From Dendrophyllia cribrosa (lineage: Eukaryota; Cnidaria; Anthozoa; Scleractinia; Dendrophylliidae): DNA of 64,000 nt. Positions within the stretch are counted from its first letter, which is position 1; every line of letters starts with the position of its first letter. Below are positions 33,373 through 44,623 of the stretch, in pieces. The translations under genes were made by a program, and so were the position numbers. The stretch spans positions 1,624,910-1,688,909 of the forward strand of contig JAJLRJ010000001.1 in assembly GCA_024195265.1 (NCBI GenBank). The letters are read 5' to 3'. The notes below the pieces were generated by a model, which worked only from the letters and a program-made list of their open reading frames with translations, was not told the DNA's origin and did no database searches.

Positions 33373-36300
33373 ATATAACTCATCTTTAAAAGTACTACCC
33401 AGTTTAAATATCACCACCAAAGCGATGTATATATTCGCGCATTCGTAATCGAGCGTTAGGACAGTATCATTGTATAAATACGCTTTGTACAACAGAGCAA
33501 CATGTTCACTTAAAGATTCGATAAAAGTCTATAAATTGGCTTAATTCGTGATGTAAAGAACACTTTTAAAAATATACTTTATTATATAAGCAGAGCTAAT
33601 ATAAATAATAACGGTATATTTATATATAAAATAATACTATGTAAAAGTAACTTTTGATATTGAAAAATGTACAAGAAATTATAAGAGCGACGGACGACTA
33701 AGTGTGCAATGGAGTTTATTTTACGATATAGATTATATTGATATTTTTAGAGCGTTTACTAAAGAGAATAAATTTCTTGAGAATAATGTATTTACCTTTA
33801 AAAAAGAGGCACGTGTATTGTATGTCGGTTTAGCGGACAGGTGGATGCATGTTAAGCTTTAGCTTCAAGCCAGCGCAACCTTTGTTTTTGAACCTTCTGT
33901 ATAGATATGAGAAGCGGTCCGCCGCCAGAATGAATGAATGAATAAAGTCTCCTATGAATCAGTGAATGGATCAAATCATTTTGTTTTTCATCTGGTTTCC
34001 CCTGCTGGGGCTTTTTAAGTCGAGGTAAACAAAGACACAGAGATATTACACATAAGCGTTGCTGTCTTTATGCTTTGGAAAATCGAAAAAAGCAGTTAAG
34101 TTTAATTTAAAAAGAAATTTGCTGTTCACTAATTAACAATGTACGGGGATTGGATTTTAGAAATTTTATATCAACTCTGAACAAATTGGCTTCGACACTT
34201 TTGTCTAAATTCGTCAGTGATGGCAAGATCATTGCCGCAGTATGATAATTTCGCATTTGCTCATTGCCAAATTTCCGTTATTATTTATTTTAAACGTCCT
34301 TTTTGGCAAGAAATTGTTGTTCGCAGTTCGTTTGGTCTATAAGAAGGCCACCTGCAGGTACTCAGAGAACTCTAATCGAGTCACGTGTGTTTTACAAACT
34401 ATCTAGCGACCCGCCTTAAAAGTGGCAGTTATTGAGAAAGTAATGAAAACAAGAGACAAAATACCAAAACACGAAACATGAAAAGCCTAACGCAGTCTAC
34501 AGAATCGTGATAAGCGATAATCAGCGAAAGCGGGCCAATATTCGAGCAAGGACTGTTCTTCGGCATTTATATTGCAGTGACGAGAAATTGTAGAAGATTT
34601 GCCTGAGCATTACCTGCGCAGATCATTTATTATCTTTGAAATTAAAAGAACTTGCTGTCATTTACATATGAATCAACGACCCGGTGGGTACATTTTTAAA
34701 AGTGTTGTAGCTCTTCCAAGATAGACCGGTCGAACAATGAATGCGCGTAATAAGTTTTCTTCTTTAAACCTGTTGCCAATGGCTCTTTGCATGCAACGGG
34801 CTTAATTAATGGCGCCACCAAAATTATCGTGACGTGAGAGATCGAGAATGTGAGAGTGAAGATTTGGTGCTGAAGCGCAAAATGTATATAAATGACATCT
34901 GCCATCCCACTGTACGATATTTGTAATTATTTTGAGAATAAAAAACAAACAATAAACCGCTTTTGGCAACTGTTTCCCTAAATGTACAGCTGATAACTGG
35001 GCATATTTGTATGCTTCGTTGTGGCATGAATGCATGATTAAAATTATGACGAAGGTACAACAAACGAAGTATAAACAAGATGTATATCTTAAGAATCAGC
35101 ATTTACACACTGAATAATTCCTTTTCGGAACTAGTAGTTACTGAGGAGAAATAGCCACGGAAAAGCTTCGAGATTTTATCTGGAGAAAAGGATAATAATT
35201 TTCACCCTATATTTCTAATAATCTAGTCCTTATTTAATCTGCTGCTTGCATTATTCACACACACTGAGCAGCATGGTGCCAAGGAAGAAAAAAGTCATCA
35301 TTTTAACTTATTAAGGGATTTTTCTTGATGTACCATCAACATTTACAAAGCGGGCAAATATTTAAGAAAAAATAAAAAACAGTCCTATGCCATTGCGTGA
35401 GGGGAGATTACTTTATCGATCTCGATACTAGAATTTTTTTTTGTATTTTCAGATTCATACAGCCGATAATTCTTAATATTACATACAAGACTGTTATAAC
35501 TGCGTCGACGAAGGAGACGCTACCTAATCTTGTCGGCTAGGCGGAACGAATCGAGAAAAGTGTCGGTACCAAATCTGCGCCATCTTGAAACGTCACAATA
35601 GTATCCCGCATGCTTAGCGCGTGTTTTGACCTGCGCACTTTTTTTGCTGCCTCGTGCTTTGACAGCTCGTTCGACAACGTGCAACGTTCCACAACTACAA
35701 GCCGGCCCTAAATTAAGAAAGAACCAGAAACATGCCTGAAACGCGAATGCCATGTCACAACGAGGTACCTAAGGAGACGCACTTTAATCTGTGATTACTT
35801 CTAGTCATATGACTTATTTTTTACGCTAAAACAACAAAGTGAACAATTGTTATTGTTATATAGGTGTACAATACCCAATATACCCACTAGGAAAGTAACC
35901 CCGTGGGACTATACTCCTATATAAAATTTTCGGGGTGATCGTCGAAACAAATGAAGGGAATGCCTCAAGGTAGCAGAGACACACTGTACGTGACTGTGGC
36001 TCACATTAATTTTTAACCTACGAGGTACTCATTCTTTCTGGATATTTGTTTCTGTCAGTATGTCATTTTCGATTCACACATCCTAACTGGTACCAAACCA
36101 CGAGTCACGTGATCACTCTCGTCACCGAGGAGTCCCCCGGGGGAAATACGTCCCAAAGATAAACCCTTAAGGCAAAAAAGCTCCCCCAGAACCGCGATGA
36201 TTCCAAGCGCTAATGAAATCAGCTTGGAACTAATGAATATCAAGATGTTTTACTTTTATTACCTAGCCAGAGGTTCGTGATTTTTGCTTATAATTAATGC

Positions 36301-36492
36301 GTTCCTTTCTCGTGACTCATATTTTGTAAGTGCATACAAACAGTATTTTCAATAGCGCCTGGATAACAAGTTTATATCCATATGGCCTTGAAAACGTTGT
36401 AATTATTATCGAGTTCAGAGAGATTTGCACTTTAAAAAGTTCCATTACAAGCCCGATCCATTTAGAAACGCAACGGTTTCAGCAATAAGCTT
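33373..36492. other. 3' flank of zinc-finger gene and gene-poor DNA
   Basis: Probable 3' UTR with AATAAA at 33767-33772 and another near 33938. Beyond it only short overlapping minus-strand frames (34696-35102) appear, which lack splice support or family resemblance. Confidence 0.5.
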
Positions 36493-36502
36493 CCCGAAAC
36501 TT

Positions 36503-36654
36503 AGCCTCTTCCAGGCGTTCAGTTAGTGGGGCGCGAAAGAAAAATCGGGCGCAGGAGAAAAAAACCGAGGGGAGGCTGGGGACTCCCCTCGGTTTTTTTC
36601 TCCTGCGCCCGATTTTTCTTTCGCGCCCCACTAACTGAACGCCTGGAAGAGGCT
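36503..36654. mobile_element. perfect foldback element with 10-bp target duplication
   Basis: 36503-36574 and 36583-36654 are exact 72-bp complements around an 8-base loop (GCTGGGGA). CCCGAAACTT occurs at 36493-36502 and again at 36656-36665, a 10-bp target-site duplication with one extra A on the right. The size suggests a Mutator-like MITE. Identity of the arms implies a recent insertion or ongoing arm correction. Confidence 0.85.
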
Positions 36655-36665
36655 ACCCGAAACTT

Positions 36666-38556
36666 GACATATAATAACAAAGATTTTCAAGACTGTATTT
36701 GCTATTTTTAATATTCAAACAGTCGTTCTTCTGAAGAAACTTTCACCTCTCATTTCAACAATTAAAATCGATTTCCACTGCACGAGTTTTTTCCGAAATC
36801 ACAAATGCTAAAAACACAACTTTTACCTAGTTACTATCTAATATGGCAAACCAAAACATCGATTTTGGTGGAATTGGAAATCATTTTTAATTTATTCAAA
36901 CAGTGACGTGAATAACGGTGTATTTCAATTATGATTTCTTAAGATGGATCTTTATCTTCTCTAATTATTATTACTTATTCTCGATTTTTTTTCCATGAAC
37001 CTAAAGCCCCCCAAAACGGTTGCCCATGTTTTGGAGAATATCCTGACTTTGAGAAGCTGTATTTTTGAAACACTTAAAGGAAAGGCGAAAAGAACATGAA
37101 ATTCGTGAAAATAAACGAACATTGAAATCCAACCCCAACAGGCGAATATATGATAATCTGGATAAATGTTTGCTCCTTTTTTGTCCCAAGTTTTTAACTC
37201 TTTTACTTTACAATATCACAGCCAATCCTCCTCGCATATTGCATGACTCAACGTTTGAGTTTGTGGAAGATAGAAATTCCAAATTGCACTGACCATGCAT
37301 TCAAACAGTTAAGATAATTAAGCAATACTTTCAGTATGTTGGTTTCGTTTGTTTCTCGGCGGTATTAACAAATTTTCATATATATTTTTGTCTCCGACGG
37401 CGATTTTCACACTTTGGGGCCCACATGAAAAGGTTAAAATAATTCGGCGCTTTTGGCCGGTGATGTCTGTTTCTTTCATACCACTAGATACCTTCTGCAA
37501 ATTTTTCAAACGTAGATACAAAATAAAATATGTCTTCTATAAAGAAAAAGGCTCAAGGAAAAAAACCGATTATCCAGATTTGACTGTTAATACTTGAAGC
37601 AGATCACTCGACCATTTTATTCGTTTAACGGGTTCAAAGAGAAAAGGTACTTAAGAAATTACAGCAGCTTTTATTATGACAATTTTATCGGCATTGTTAA
37701 AACATAATGGGTCACCTGTTATCCTAAACGGTTCAATAAATTCAGCTGTTAACTGGTTTTCGTGGGAACAAGGATACGACTGAGTCAAAGTTAATCGGGA
37801 TTTTAACGGCACAGATGACAGTTTTAGATGCGGGCAGTTCCTTTCCAAAGTCACACGAGAAATTTTAGAGACCGCCTGTTTTGTTTAGACTTCGAGCAAT
37901 GCAAGTATATCTGAGTATATGCGACTTCTAGATAGTTGTCACTCGGGGTGAATAAAAATGACAACAACAAGAAAGTCAGTAAATTGTAAAAATATCACTC
38001 GAAGAATTATCGTACTCATTGAAACGTGGAAAAGCAGCTCCAATTCTTTTTTCTGGAGCACTTTAAGTATTACATATGTACTAAAGTATATAAATATCCC
38101 GATAAACGCGCAAAAAAATTAAGTCCCGGAAAGACGAAAACAAGAGTCACCAAGAGATGATATTTTTAAAAGTTGCTTGAGAGTTGATAAGCGGGAGTAA
38201 TTAATTCTGAGCAAAAACGAGTAGAACAAACAACATGAAAACTGCAGGGCAAAAGTAGCAAGACGGTCGGAACTGAAATTTAAGCGACTCTCTTCAGTTC
38301 ATCAGTCTCTAAAGTAAGGAATCATGTGTGTGCGCTTTTCAAAAGAGGAATGAAGAGAAAATGCTTTTCCGCTTTTTAAAATCATGTACATTGAAGAGAG
38401 AAAATCTCAAGATCTCGAAATAAATTGAAAGAGAAAAGCAGGGAAAGAATGAAACTAACTGAAAAACAAAACCATCTAGGAAAGGTTAAGTAAATATGTC
38501 ATGACTTGTCAGGTGGGATTAAAATTATTGATCTGTGAGACAAAGAACGACTTTTT
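36666..38556. other. gene-poor stretch
   Basis: AT-rich with only short frames. No repeat boundary, RNA gene or coding region could be supported. Confidence 0.5.
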
Positions 38557-38843
38557 AGAGCAGTTTTCAATTGAGTGTCGAAAGTAATTACACAATTGCT
38601 TTGGTTTTGCATTGCTGCTACGCTTTGTGATTGGCTAAAAAATCTCGCGCCACTTTCTCGACCAATCAGAAGTAAAACCAAAACCAATCGTGACTTGCTC
38701 GCACGCGTTTTCCCGCGCTTGGCGCCCGCGACATGTAATTGCTTCGAGCTCTGATTGGTTCATTGGATTGTTTACGACTGCTGTGATTGGTCAGAGTAAT
38801 TACTTTGGTTTTGGTTTTACGACACTCAATTGAAAACTGCTCT
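38557..38843. mobile_element. MITE family TAGAGCAG, copy A
   Basis: Bounded by TAGAGCAGTTTTCAATTGA and its complement. The interior includes several CCAATCAGA-like blocks, a GCGCGGGAAAACGCG-type block and AACCAAAACCAA. A TA duplication is possible because both ends carry TA. Confidence 0.8.
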
Positions 38844-38903
38844 ATGTTAACCGAGTTTATAACTGTTTTCATTGGAACAATGGACATATTCATCACAAAA
38901 CAT

Positions 38904-39063
38904 AGAGCGGAATGTCGTGAAACCAAAACCAAAGTAATCACTCTATTCAATTACAGCAGACGCAGACAATCCGTTGAACCAATCAGAGTTCGAAGTAAAT
39001 GCATGTAGCCGGTGCCAAAGCGCGGGAAAACGCGTGCGAGCAAGTGACGATTGGTTTTGGTTG
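38904..39063. mobile_element. MITE family TAGAGCAG, copy C, left half
   Basis: Starts TAGAGCGGAATGTCG (shortened terminal repeat) and matches copy B through GCGGGAAAACGCGTGCGAG to GATTGGTTTTGGTTGA, where it stops abruptly at copy B. The matching continuation, starting GGTTGATAAAGTGGCGCGAG, is found at 40399. Confidence 0.6.
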
Positions 39064-39065
39064 AT

Positions 39066-39350
39066 AGAGCAGTTTTCAATTGAGTGTCGTAAAACCAAAA
39101 CCAAAGTAATTACTCTGACCAATCGCAGCAGTCGTAAACAATGCAATGAACCAATCAGAGCTCGAAGCAATTACATGTCGCGGGCGCCAAGCGCGGGAAA
39201 ACGCGTGCGAGCAAGTCACGATTGGTTTTGGTTTTACTTCTGATTGGTCGAGAAAGTGGCGCGAGATTTTTTAGCCAATCACAAAGCGTAGCAATGCAAA
39301 ACCAAAGCAATTGTGTAATTACTTTCGACAGTCAATTGAAAACTGCTCTA
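39066..39350. mobile_element. MITE family TAGAGCAG, copy B
   Basis: Same element as copy A in opposite orientation, near identical over its length. It ends TCAATTGAAAACTGCTCTA, and TA lies at each end. Confidence 0.8.
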
Positions 39351-39353
39351 ACA

Positions 39354-40398
39354 TAGGCGTACGAGGGGGAGGGGCTGGGGGGGAAGGGGCTGCAGCCCCC
39401 CCCCCCCCCCCCCCCCCCAGTCGTAAAAAATATAGTATTATTCGGGCAAAACTGGTAGACTATTCGGGCACCACAGACACAGAAAAATTAGTGACCTATT
39501 TTGTGATTCAATGTCTTAAATTAATTGTTTTTATTTCGTAACTCACATTACTCCCTTAGCTTTCTAACCGAGATCTATACTACATCGATTAAGACATTGA
39601 GAGCTCCATAAGATGCTAACCGCGTGAACAGACCTAGGCCCTGATCCTAGTGCTAGGATCATCCAAGCGCAACATGTTTTCAACTTTCAGTTTACATGCG
39701 AACGGTTGCATTTGGCCGTAGCGCTAAGATCATCTGGCTAGGTATCTGAGAGTTTGGATGATCCTAGCGCTAGGATCATCCGAGCTCCATGTAAACGGCC
39801 TCGAAAGCCCCGGGGTTATCTTCGCGTTTGTTATTGTCGCCCGCCGTCTTGCTTTGCAACCGCGCCAAACTCAAAGGTACTGGGGCCATCCTGCCGAATT
39901 TTTCACGCAAACCAAATGAAAAGTTGATCCTGGATGCCGCATTTGCGCATGTAAACCAAATGAACCTTCTAGGGTCATCCTAGCACTAGGATTATCCTCT
40001 TTCATGTAAATAGGGCCATAGAACGACAAATTTGCGTTATGGTCTGCCAAGGGTGTGAATGATATTGTAGACCGCGCAGGGACTGAAACTAAGTAGAACA
40101 TTTGGCGACCATCTTGCTTTATATTCAGGGACAGTATGTGTAGTTGGTATCTGGTCGTTCAAAGTATGTCTTCATCGAAGTCTCGTAAAATATCTTATCG
40201 ACACCGTGTGAAGTGCGAAGAATGCGAGATGTAGAAGCTCATCCTCGATCGTTCACAGCGGTAGAAAAGTAAAATGTCAGCGATGTGCTAGAATCGTCAT
40301 GACGAATAAACATGACGTCACGAGTTTCATTCGGGCAAATTAAGTTCAGCCCCCCCCCCCCCCCCCCCCCCCCCCCGACAAAATTTTTCCCGTACGCC
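39354..40398. mobile_element. GGCGTACG-ended element with poly-G/poly-C arms
   Basis: Left end AGGCGTACGAGGGGGAGG and right end, read as complement, ATCGGCGTACGGGAAAAAT. Both are followed inward by C/G homopolymers (39396-39418 and 40350-40376) and then TTCGGGCA-type sequence. The interior contains several GATCCTAGCGCTAGGATCATC-type palindromes (39650-39780, 39976-40000), probably another MITE. No gene. Confidence 0.5.
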
Positions 40399-40480
40399 GA
40401 TGGTTGATAAAGTGGCGCGAGATTTTTTAGCCAATCACAAAACGTAGCAGTGCAAAACCAAAGCAATCGGGAATTAAAAC
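40399..40480. mobile_element. MITE family TAGAGCAG, copy C, right half
   Basis: GATAAAGTGGCGCGAGATTT, TTAGCCAATCACAAA and GCAAAACCAAAGCAAT match the interior of copies A and B and resume where the left half at 38904-39063 stopped. Confidence 0.55.
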
Positions 40481-40934
40481 TGATTTTGTTTCAACTTCAT
40501 GTTCACAAAGGCGTGCATTCGATCAACTGCGCACGCTCAGAATAACCTGGTTTTCCGGTGCATATATCTAAGATGAAGACAACCGCTAACATGCTTATAA
40601 GGGTTTGTGTATCCGAAACGGTCAGAATATTATTTGAAGCAAAATGCAGACGACAATATTACATGTAAACAGGCCATTACCTACAGGCATTTAGTTAATT
40701 ATATTAAAGGCAGATCAATGGACAGTGAAAAAGAGTGGTAGGCTGCGCATTGGACTGTGGGATCGAAAAGGCGCCAAACCTTGTGAGTCGCCCAGCTCTG
40801 GTGTTTCTTGGAAACACACTTACCCTCACACTAACCTTCACACTCGCGGCCACTCACCTCTGGCTGTCACTTTTTTAAATGGTCTATTCCGGGTGACGTA
40901 AATGTCTCTTGACCAATCAAGAGCAGGGGAAATC

Positions 40935-40935
<1 letters not shown>

Positions 40936-40968
<33 letters not shown>

Positions 40969-41158
40969 TATTTATATAGCGCCCTATTCTAAAGTTCTAA
41001 GGCGCTTTACAGTAAGTAAAAAGAAGTTAAAAATAGTAAAAAAATTAAATATTATACAATAAAAAAAATTTACAATCTATAAAGGTAAGCACTTAAAAAC
41101 TACGATAAAAATACTGTTTAGAAAGGAAAGTTTTAAGACGACTTAAAAGAACTAACAC
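40936..41158. mobile_element. SINE/LINE-type 3' repeat with (AAT)n tract
   Basis: An (ATA)n run is followed by TTTATATAGCGCCC and AAGGCGCTTTACAGTAA. A similar TATAGCGCAAA and GCGCTTCACAA pair lies in the SINE tail at 21350. The repeat seems to continue after the inserted MITE, at 41336-41400 (GGAAGGCTGTTCCAATAG). Confidence 0.5.
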
Positions 41159-41335
41159 TTAGGGTGCGTTCCTTTGGGATGATCTGGATCCCGATCACTG
41201 ATCCAAGATCACTCGGATCATGAGGCATCAAATCCACTCTGGACAAGGATTCATCGGTTCCTTTGATGCAGCATGATCCGAGTGATCTTGGATCAGTGAT
41301 CCGGATCCAGATCATCCCAAAGGAACGCACCCTAA
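41159..41335. mobile_element. MITE with about 65-bp inverted ends
   Basis: TTAGGGTGCGTTCCTTTGGG at the left is matched by its complement at the right, and the pairing extends through GATGATCTGGATCC, GATCACTGATCCAAG and ACTCGGATCATG. The short centre is unpaired. The element interrupts an older repeat. Confidence 0.75.
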
Positions 41336-41488
41336 GACTACGCTTAATATGTCCCGGAAGGCTGTTCCAATAGAATGTTTAGCGCGCGCGTACGACGAAT
41401 CTGGAACACATCAAACTCAACGTCATAATCAACACTGATAAAAAAACAGAAAACAGTTTTCTTTAGTCGAGTTTAGACTATCGCAATC

Positions 41489-42571
41489 ATGGGAATCTGT
41501 AATTCAGTGTTTTGTTCGGATACAAAGCGACAGGAATTTAATGACGATCATCTTGTTGAGGCACATAAAAGACTGAATAAGATGAGATTGAAACAAGCCG
41601 CCGCCGGGACGCCAAAGGTGTCCACAAGCGTGGAAATGATAGACATAGAGTCCTCGGAAGAGTCGCTGAATAATTCGTCATCATCATCGTGTTTGTCGGA
41701 AAATGGAAGCAATGTTGCCCTTCCACAAGAAGAGCACGAGGCTTTGGTGATTTGCGGGACGCCATGGCCGCCCAGTGGAGGTACTAGCAACGTTGTTGTC
41801 CGTGAGGTAAAGACAAAGCATTGGAAGAAAAAAAATTCTTTAAGTTCCAAGAGAGAATGCCATTCGCAGAAGAGCGTCAAAAATAGTCAAGAGCTAGCCT
41901 CCAGGAATTCATCCCCGAAGAAGAGCAGTTGTGCGCCACCAACACCTGTCCGCCATTTTAGTTACACAGCGCCGCCACTGCCCCGCCCTTCGCCATGGAA
42001 AGAGGTATATTTAACGATGATCAAACCTAAAGAGCAACTAGCTGAAGAGAACTTCAAGAAGAAAGTGCAAAAGAATCGTGTAAAAAGGAGGCACGTCAAC
42101 AGAGAAGAACAAATCCATGTCCTGCGAACGCAATTAGCTAGAAAGATTGACTCGATCAAAAGAAAGACAAGTTATATTCGGCGCCATAACACCCCTGAGG
42201 ACCAAATGACAGAACATGATGACAATATGGATGGAGGCCTTAGTGATGAAAGGAGTTCTACCAGTATAAGTCCTGCTAGTACATACTCTTCTTCTGACGC
42301 TTCACGCAGCAGTTCTATTAATTCGGATGAGAGTTTTGAGGAGTCATATGCAAGCGTCAGTCGCTACTACAGAGGAACTGACGAGTCGGCAGTGACAGGA
42401 GCTCATGGAAATATGATCCTGACAGTGAGAAATTTGGAACGCAGCAAGAAGGGCGAGAAGAAGTCACGCAGATTGTTTGGAAGAAAACAAAACAAAGTTT
42501 CTCCTTTGTATGGAGACGTTGGACTCTGGCCTGCTGGTAACAAGCAGTTTGGCGGCATTGGCGGCAACTGA
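41489..42571 (+). CDS. orphan intronless gene, probable N-myristoylated 360-residue protein
   Basis: I do not recognise the family. The protein starts MGICNSVFC: Gly2 with Ser6 fits an N-myristoylation signal, and Cys4 and Cys9 could be palmitoylated, so attachment to membrane is likely. Residues 50-75 are Ser-rich and acidic. Residues 150-173 are Pro-rich (PPLPRPSPW), a possible SH3 ligand. About residues 185-235 are strongly basic and may form an amphipathic or coiled helix (ENFKKKVQKNRVKRR). Residues 240-290 are a Ser/Asp-rich low-complexity stretch. The C-terminus is basic, then Gly-rich, ending GGIGGN. The start context (ATCATGGG) is good, there is no sign of introns, and AATAAA is at 43094. 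A membrane-tethered scaffold is only an inference. Confidence 0.8.
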   Translation: MGICNSVFCSDTKRQEFNDDHLVEAHKRLNKMRLKQAAAGTPKVSTSVEMIDIESSEESLNNSSSSSCLSENGSNVALPQEEHEALVICGTPWPPSGGTSNVVVREVKTKHWKKKNSLSSKRECHSQKSVKNSQELASRNSSPKKSSCAPPTPVRHFSYTAPPLPRPSPWKEVYLTMIKPKEQLAEENFKKKVQKNRVKRRHVNREEQIHVLRTQLARKIDSIKRKTSYIRRHNTPEDQMTEHDDNMDGGLSDERSSTSISPASTYSSSDASRSSSINSDESFEESYASVSRYYRGTDESAVTGAHGNMILTVRNLERSKKGEKKSRRLFGRKQNKVSPLYGDVGLWPAGNKQFGGIGGN

Positions 42572-43463
42572 AAATGGAAGCGCGGAAGATAGTGGTGAAC
42601 TCGCCTGCAAGGATCGTACTTTGCGTTGAGCACATGTTTGTCGTATGAACAGTAATTTCCTCATTACAAACCGATTCTTATCTCAGCCTTTAAACAAAGA
42701 CTATGCTTTACAAAATGTCCTACTGCTGGAACAATTATTAACTAATTGGGCTCTCGCGGTAGCCAAATCAAAACACGCAAAGTCGCGCATCCGCACGCGG
42801 CAAGCAGGCGGGGAGAGAGAGGCGTTAGCAGGGAGAGCCCCGACCTCTCCCCACATGTTATTCCCTGCTCATTTGTAAGAATCTTTTTAACGGATAAAAA
42901 TATCAAGATTTGTCTTTTCCTGTACTACCGTTTTCCTATACTCTGTTTCTAAATATAATTATTTGGAGAAATATTTTTATTAAAACAATTGAGTAGAAAT
43001 GTCTTGAATGTTATCAGACTTTTTTTCTTTTCCTATATCATACTCTTTTCGTACTTGCATACAATTAACGCCTTGAATGTCAACCCGAGTTGAAATAAAG
43101 TTATCAATGTAATAATAAACATTCAAGACGTTATTTAAGTCCGGTTTTTAAAAGAAGACAATTATTTCTGTTCGGCAAATCACTTGTCTTCGTCGAATAC
43201 AAGGGTCACTGAATATCGCATCAGGAATACCCTCACATGATAAAATTCACAGCAAATGATTTTTAAAGCCTGTGGCGTCCCGTTTAGATTTGGCACGCTG
43301 GAACGGTGTGTACTAAGACCATTTGGCTATTTACACGCGAGACCAAGAAGTTGAACTCAGGTCAGACATGAAACATCACCAGCCTGTGGTCAGAGCTAGC
43401 CTGCGAACAGGCTCCTGGCTGGCTCGAACCCCGCCGTCCGACTGGAAGCCTGTCCGCCTGCTA
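42572..43463. other. 3' flank of orphan gene
   Basis: Likely 3' UTR to the AATAAA at 43094-43099. The rest holds no supportable gene. CG-rich sequence at 42750-42850 looks repeat-derived. Confidence 0.5.
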
Positions 43464-43530
43464 GGTCAGAGCAGGTTTTGAACCCAGAACCTCCGACACC
43501 CTTAAAACTACTCGGCTACACTGCACTGCT
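43464..43530 (-). pseudogene. tRNA-like SINE head (Leu/Ser-like)
   Basis: On the minus strand TAGCCGAGTAGTTTTAAGGG resembles an A box and D arm, and GGTTCTGGGTTCAAAACC a B box and T arm, with a spacing plausible for a type II tRNA-derived repeat. No clean acceptor stem, so not a functional tRNA gene. Confidence 0.45.
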
Positions 43531-43615
43531 TACTGTAATGATTCGATTTAGCGCCCGGGGCGCTTATTTACTTTTAGTAGCTCGAGGGAGGGCGCTTATC
43601 GGAGAAGGGGGCTTA

Positions 43616-43778
43616 GGGCCTGGTCGCACTACAGTCAAAAACAAAAATCCGCCCGTGCAAAAATCAAGGAAAACAAAAGAAACCGCTCCAGTGGGACACG
43701 CTTTTTGTGGAATGTTTTTGTTTTTATGTCATTTTGCACGGGCTAATTTTTATTTTTGACTGTAGTGCGACCAGGCCC
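43616..43778. mobile_element. PIF/Harbinger-like MITE with TTA duplication
   Basis: GGGCCTGGTCGCACTACAGT at the left and its complement at the right extend about 45 bp with one mismatch. TTA lies on both sides (43613-43615, 43779-43781). A three-base TTA duplication is the Harbinger hallmark. It interrupts a GGGGGCTTATTAGGAAGGGG-type repeat. Confidence 0.7.
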
Positions 43779-43904
43779 TTATTAGGAAGGGGCGCACAAA
43801 AACATGCGAGCGTGAAAGAGCAAATTAACAAACAATAACAGAAATGTACAATTCGCAGTCAGAACAACAGTAACAATGACTCGCATAGTCAGAATATAAC
43901 GGTA

Positions 43905-43998
43905 GTTACTTGGTGTTGCGGATGGTGTGATCACCAAAATGACGTAAAACAAAAGATTCAAAAGACAGTGAACAATACCCACACCACAACACAAAAAA
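43905..43998. repeat. dispersed repeat CTTGGTGTTGCG, copy 1
   Basis: Shares ATGACGTAAAACAAAAGATT and AACAATACCCACACCACAAC with 59365-59481. Here only the left end of that element is present. Confidence 0.6.
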
Positions 43999-44623
43999 AG
44001 GAGGACAAACCACCTATCCCATGATACTTTGCGCTTAAAATGTCACAAGTTTCGTGGTTCCAGCCGTGCAAGAAGCGTGAAAAGCAGCTTTTTTAGCCGC
44101 CGATTTGAAACTGATAAAAACACTTCAAGGTTAGTTATATTGTTTTATATGAATCGTTATTGTATTTTGCTTTTTTGCAGCGTGTCTCAAGTTCTAGTAA
44201 TGACCTTTTGACCTATTTTCAGATCAATACTTCGGACCACATTAGACTTGCAAATAAGTGATGGCTGAATGACCCTCAATAATCGTGGTAAGTGCGCATT
44301 GTTTTATTGACCTTTTGGTCAGCAGACAATAGAAATATCAAAATAAGATAACTTTGAAGGTAGTTCGATTTTGGAACCTCGAAGAACCTCGCGATTTCAA
44401 TGCGTTTTATCGCCGTTAAGTTTGGCATTTTTGGCCTGTTCACATCACCGACATGAGCTCTCGAGGTGTGAATTTTTGCGGGAAAATACGCCAACTCTGC
44501 TATGAATTTTCCCTTCTTTTAATTTCACTCGCACGTTTTCCAAACGATCGTGTTGGATGGTTGTTTAGCTCGCATTGTTATATTCCTTCTGTATTTTTCT
44601 AGATTGTTATTGGACTTATTGCG

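Noticed and set aside
36526..36711. 61-codon frame over the foldback
   Set aside because: Exists only because of the palindrome; no start context or homology.
39396..40376. Poly-C and poly-G frames as Gly/Pro-rich proteins
   Set aside because: Homopolymer tracts at transposon ends; tract length is likely unreliable in the assembly.
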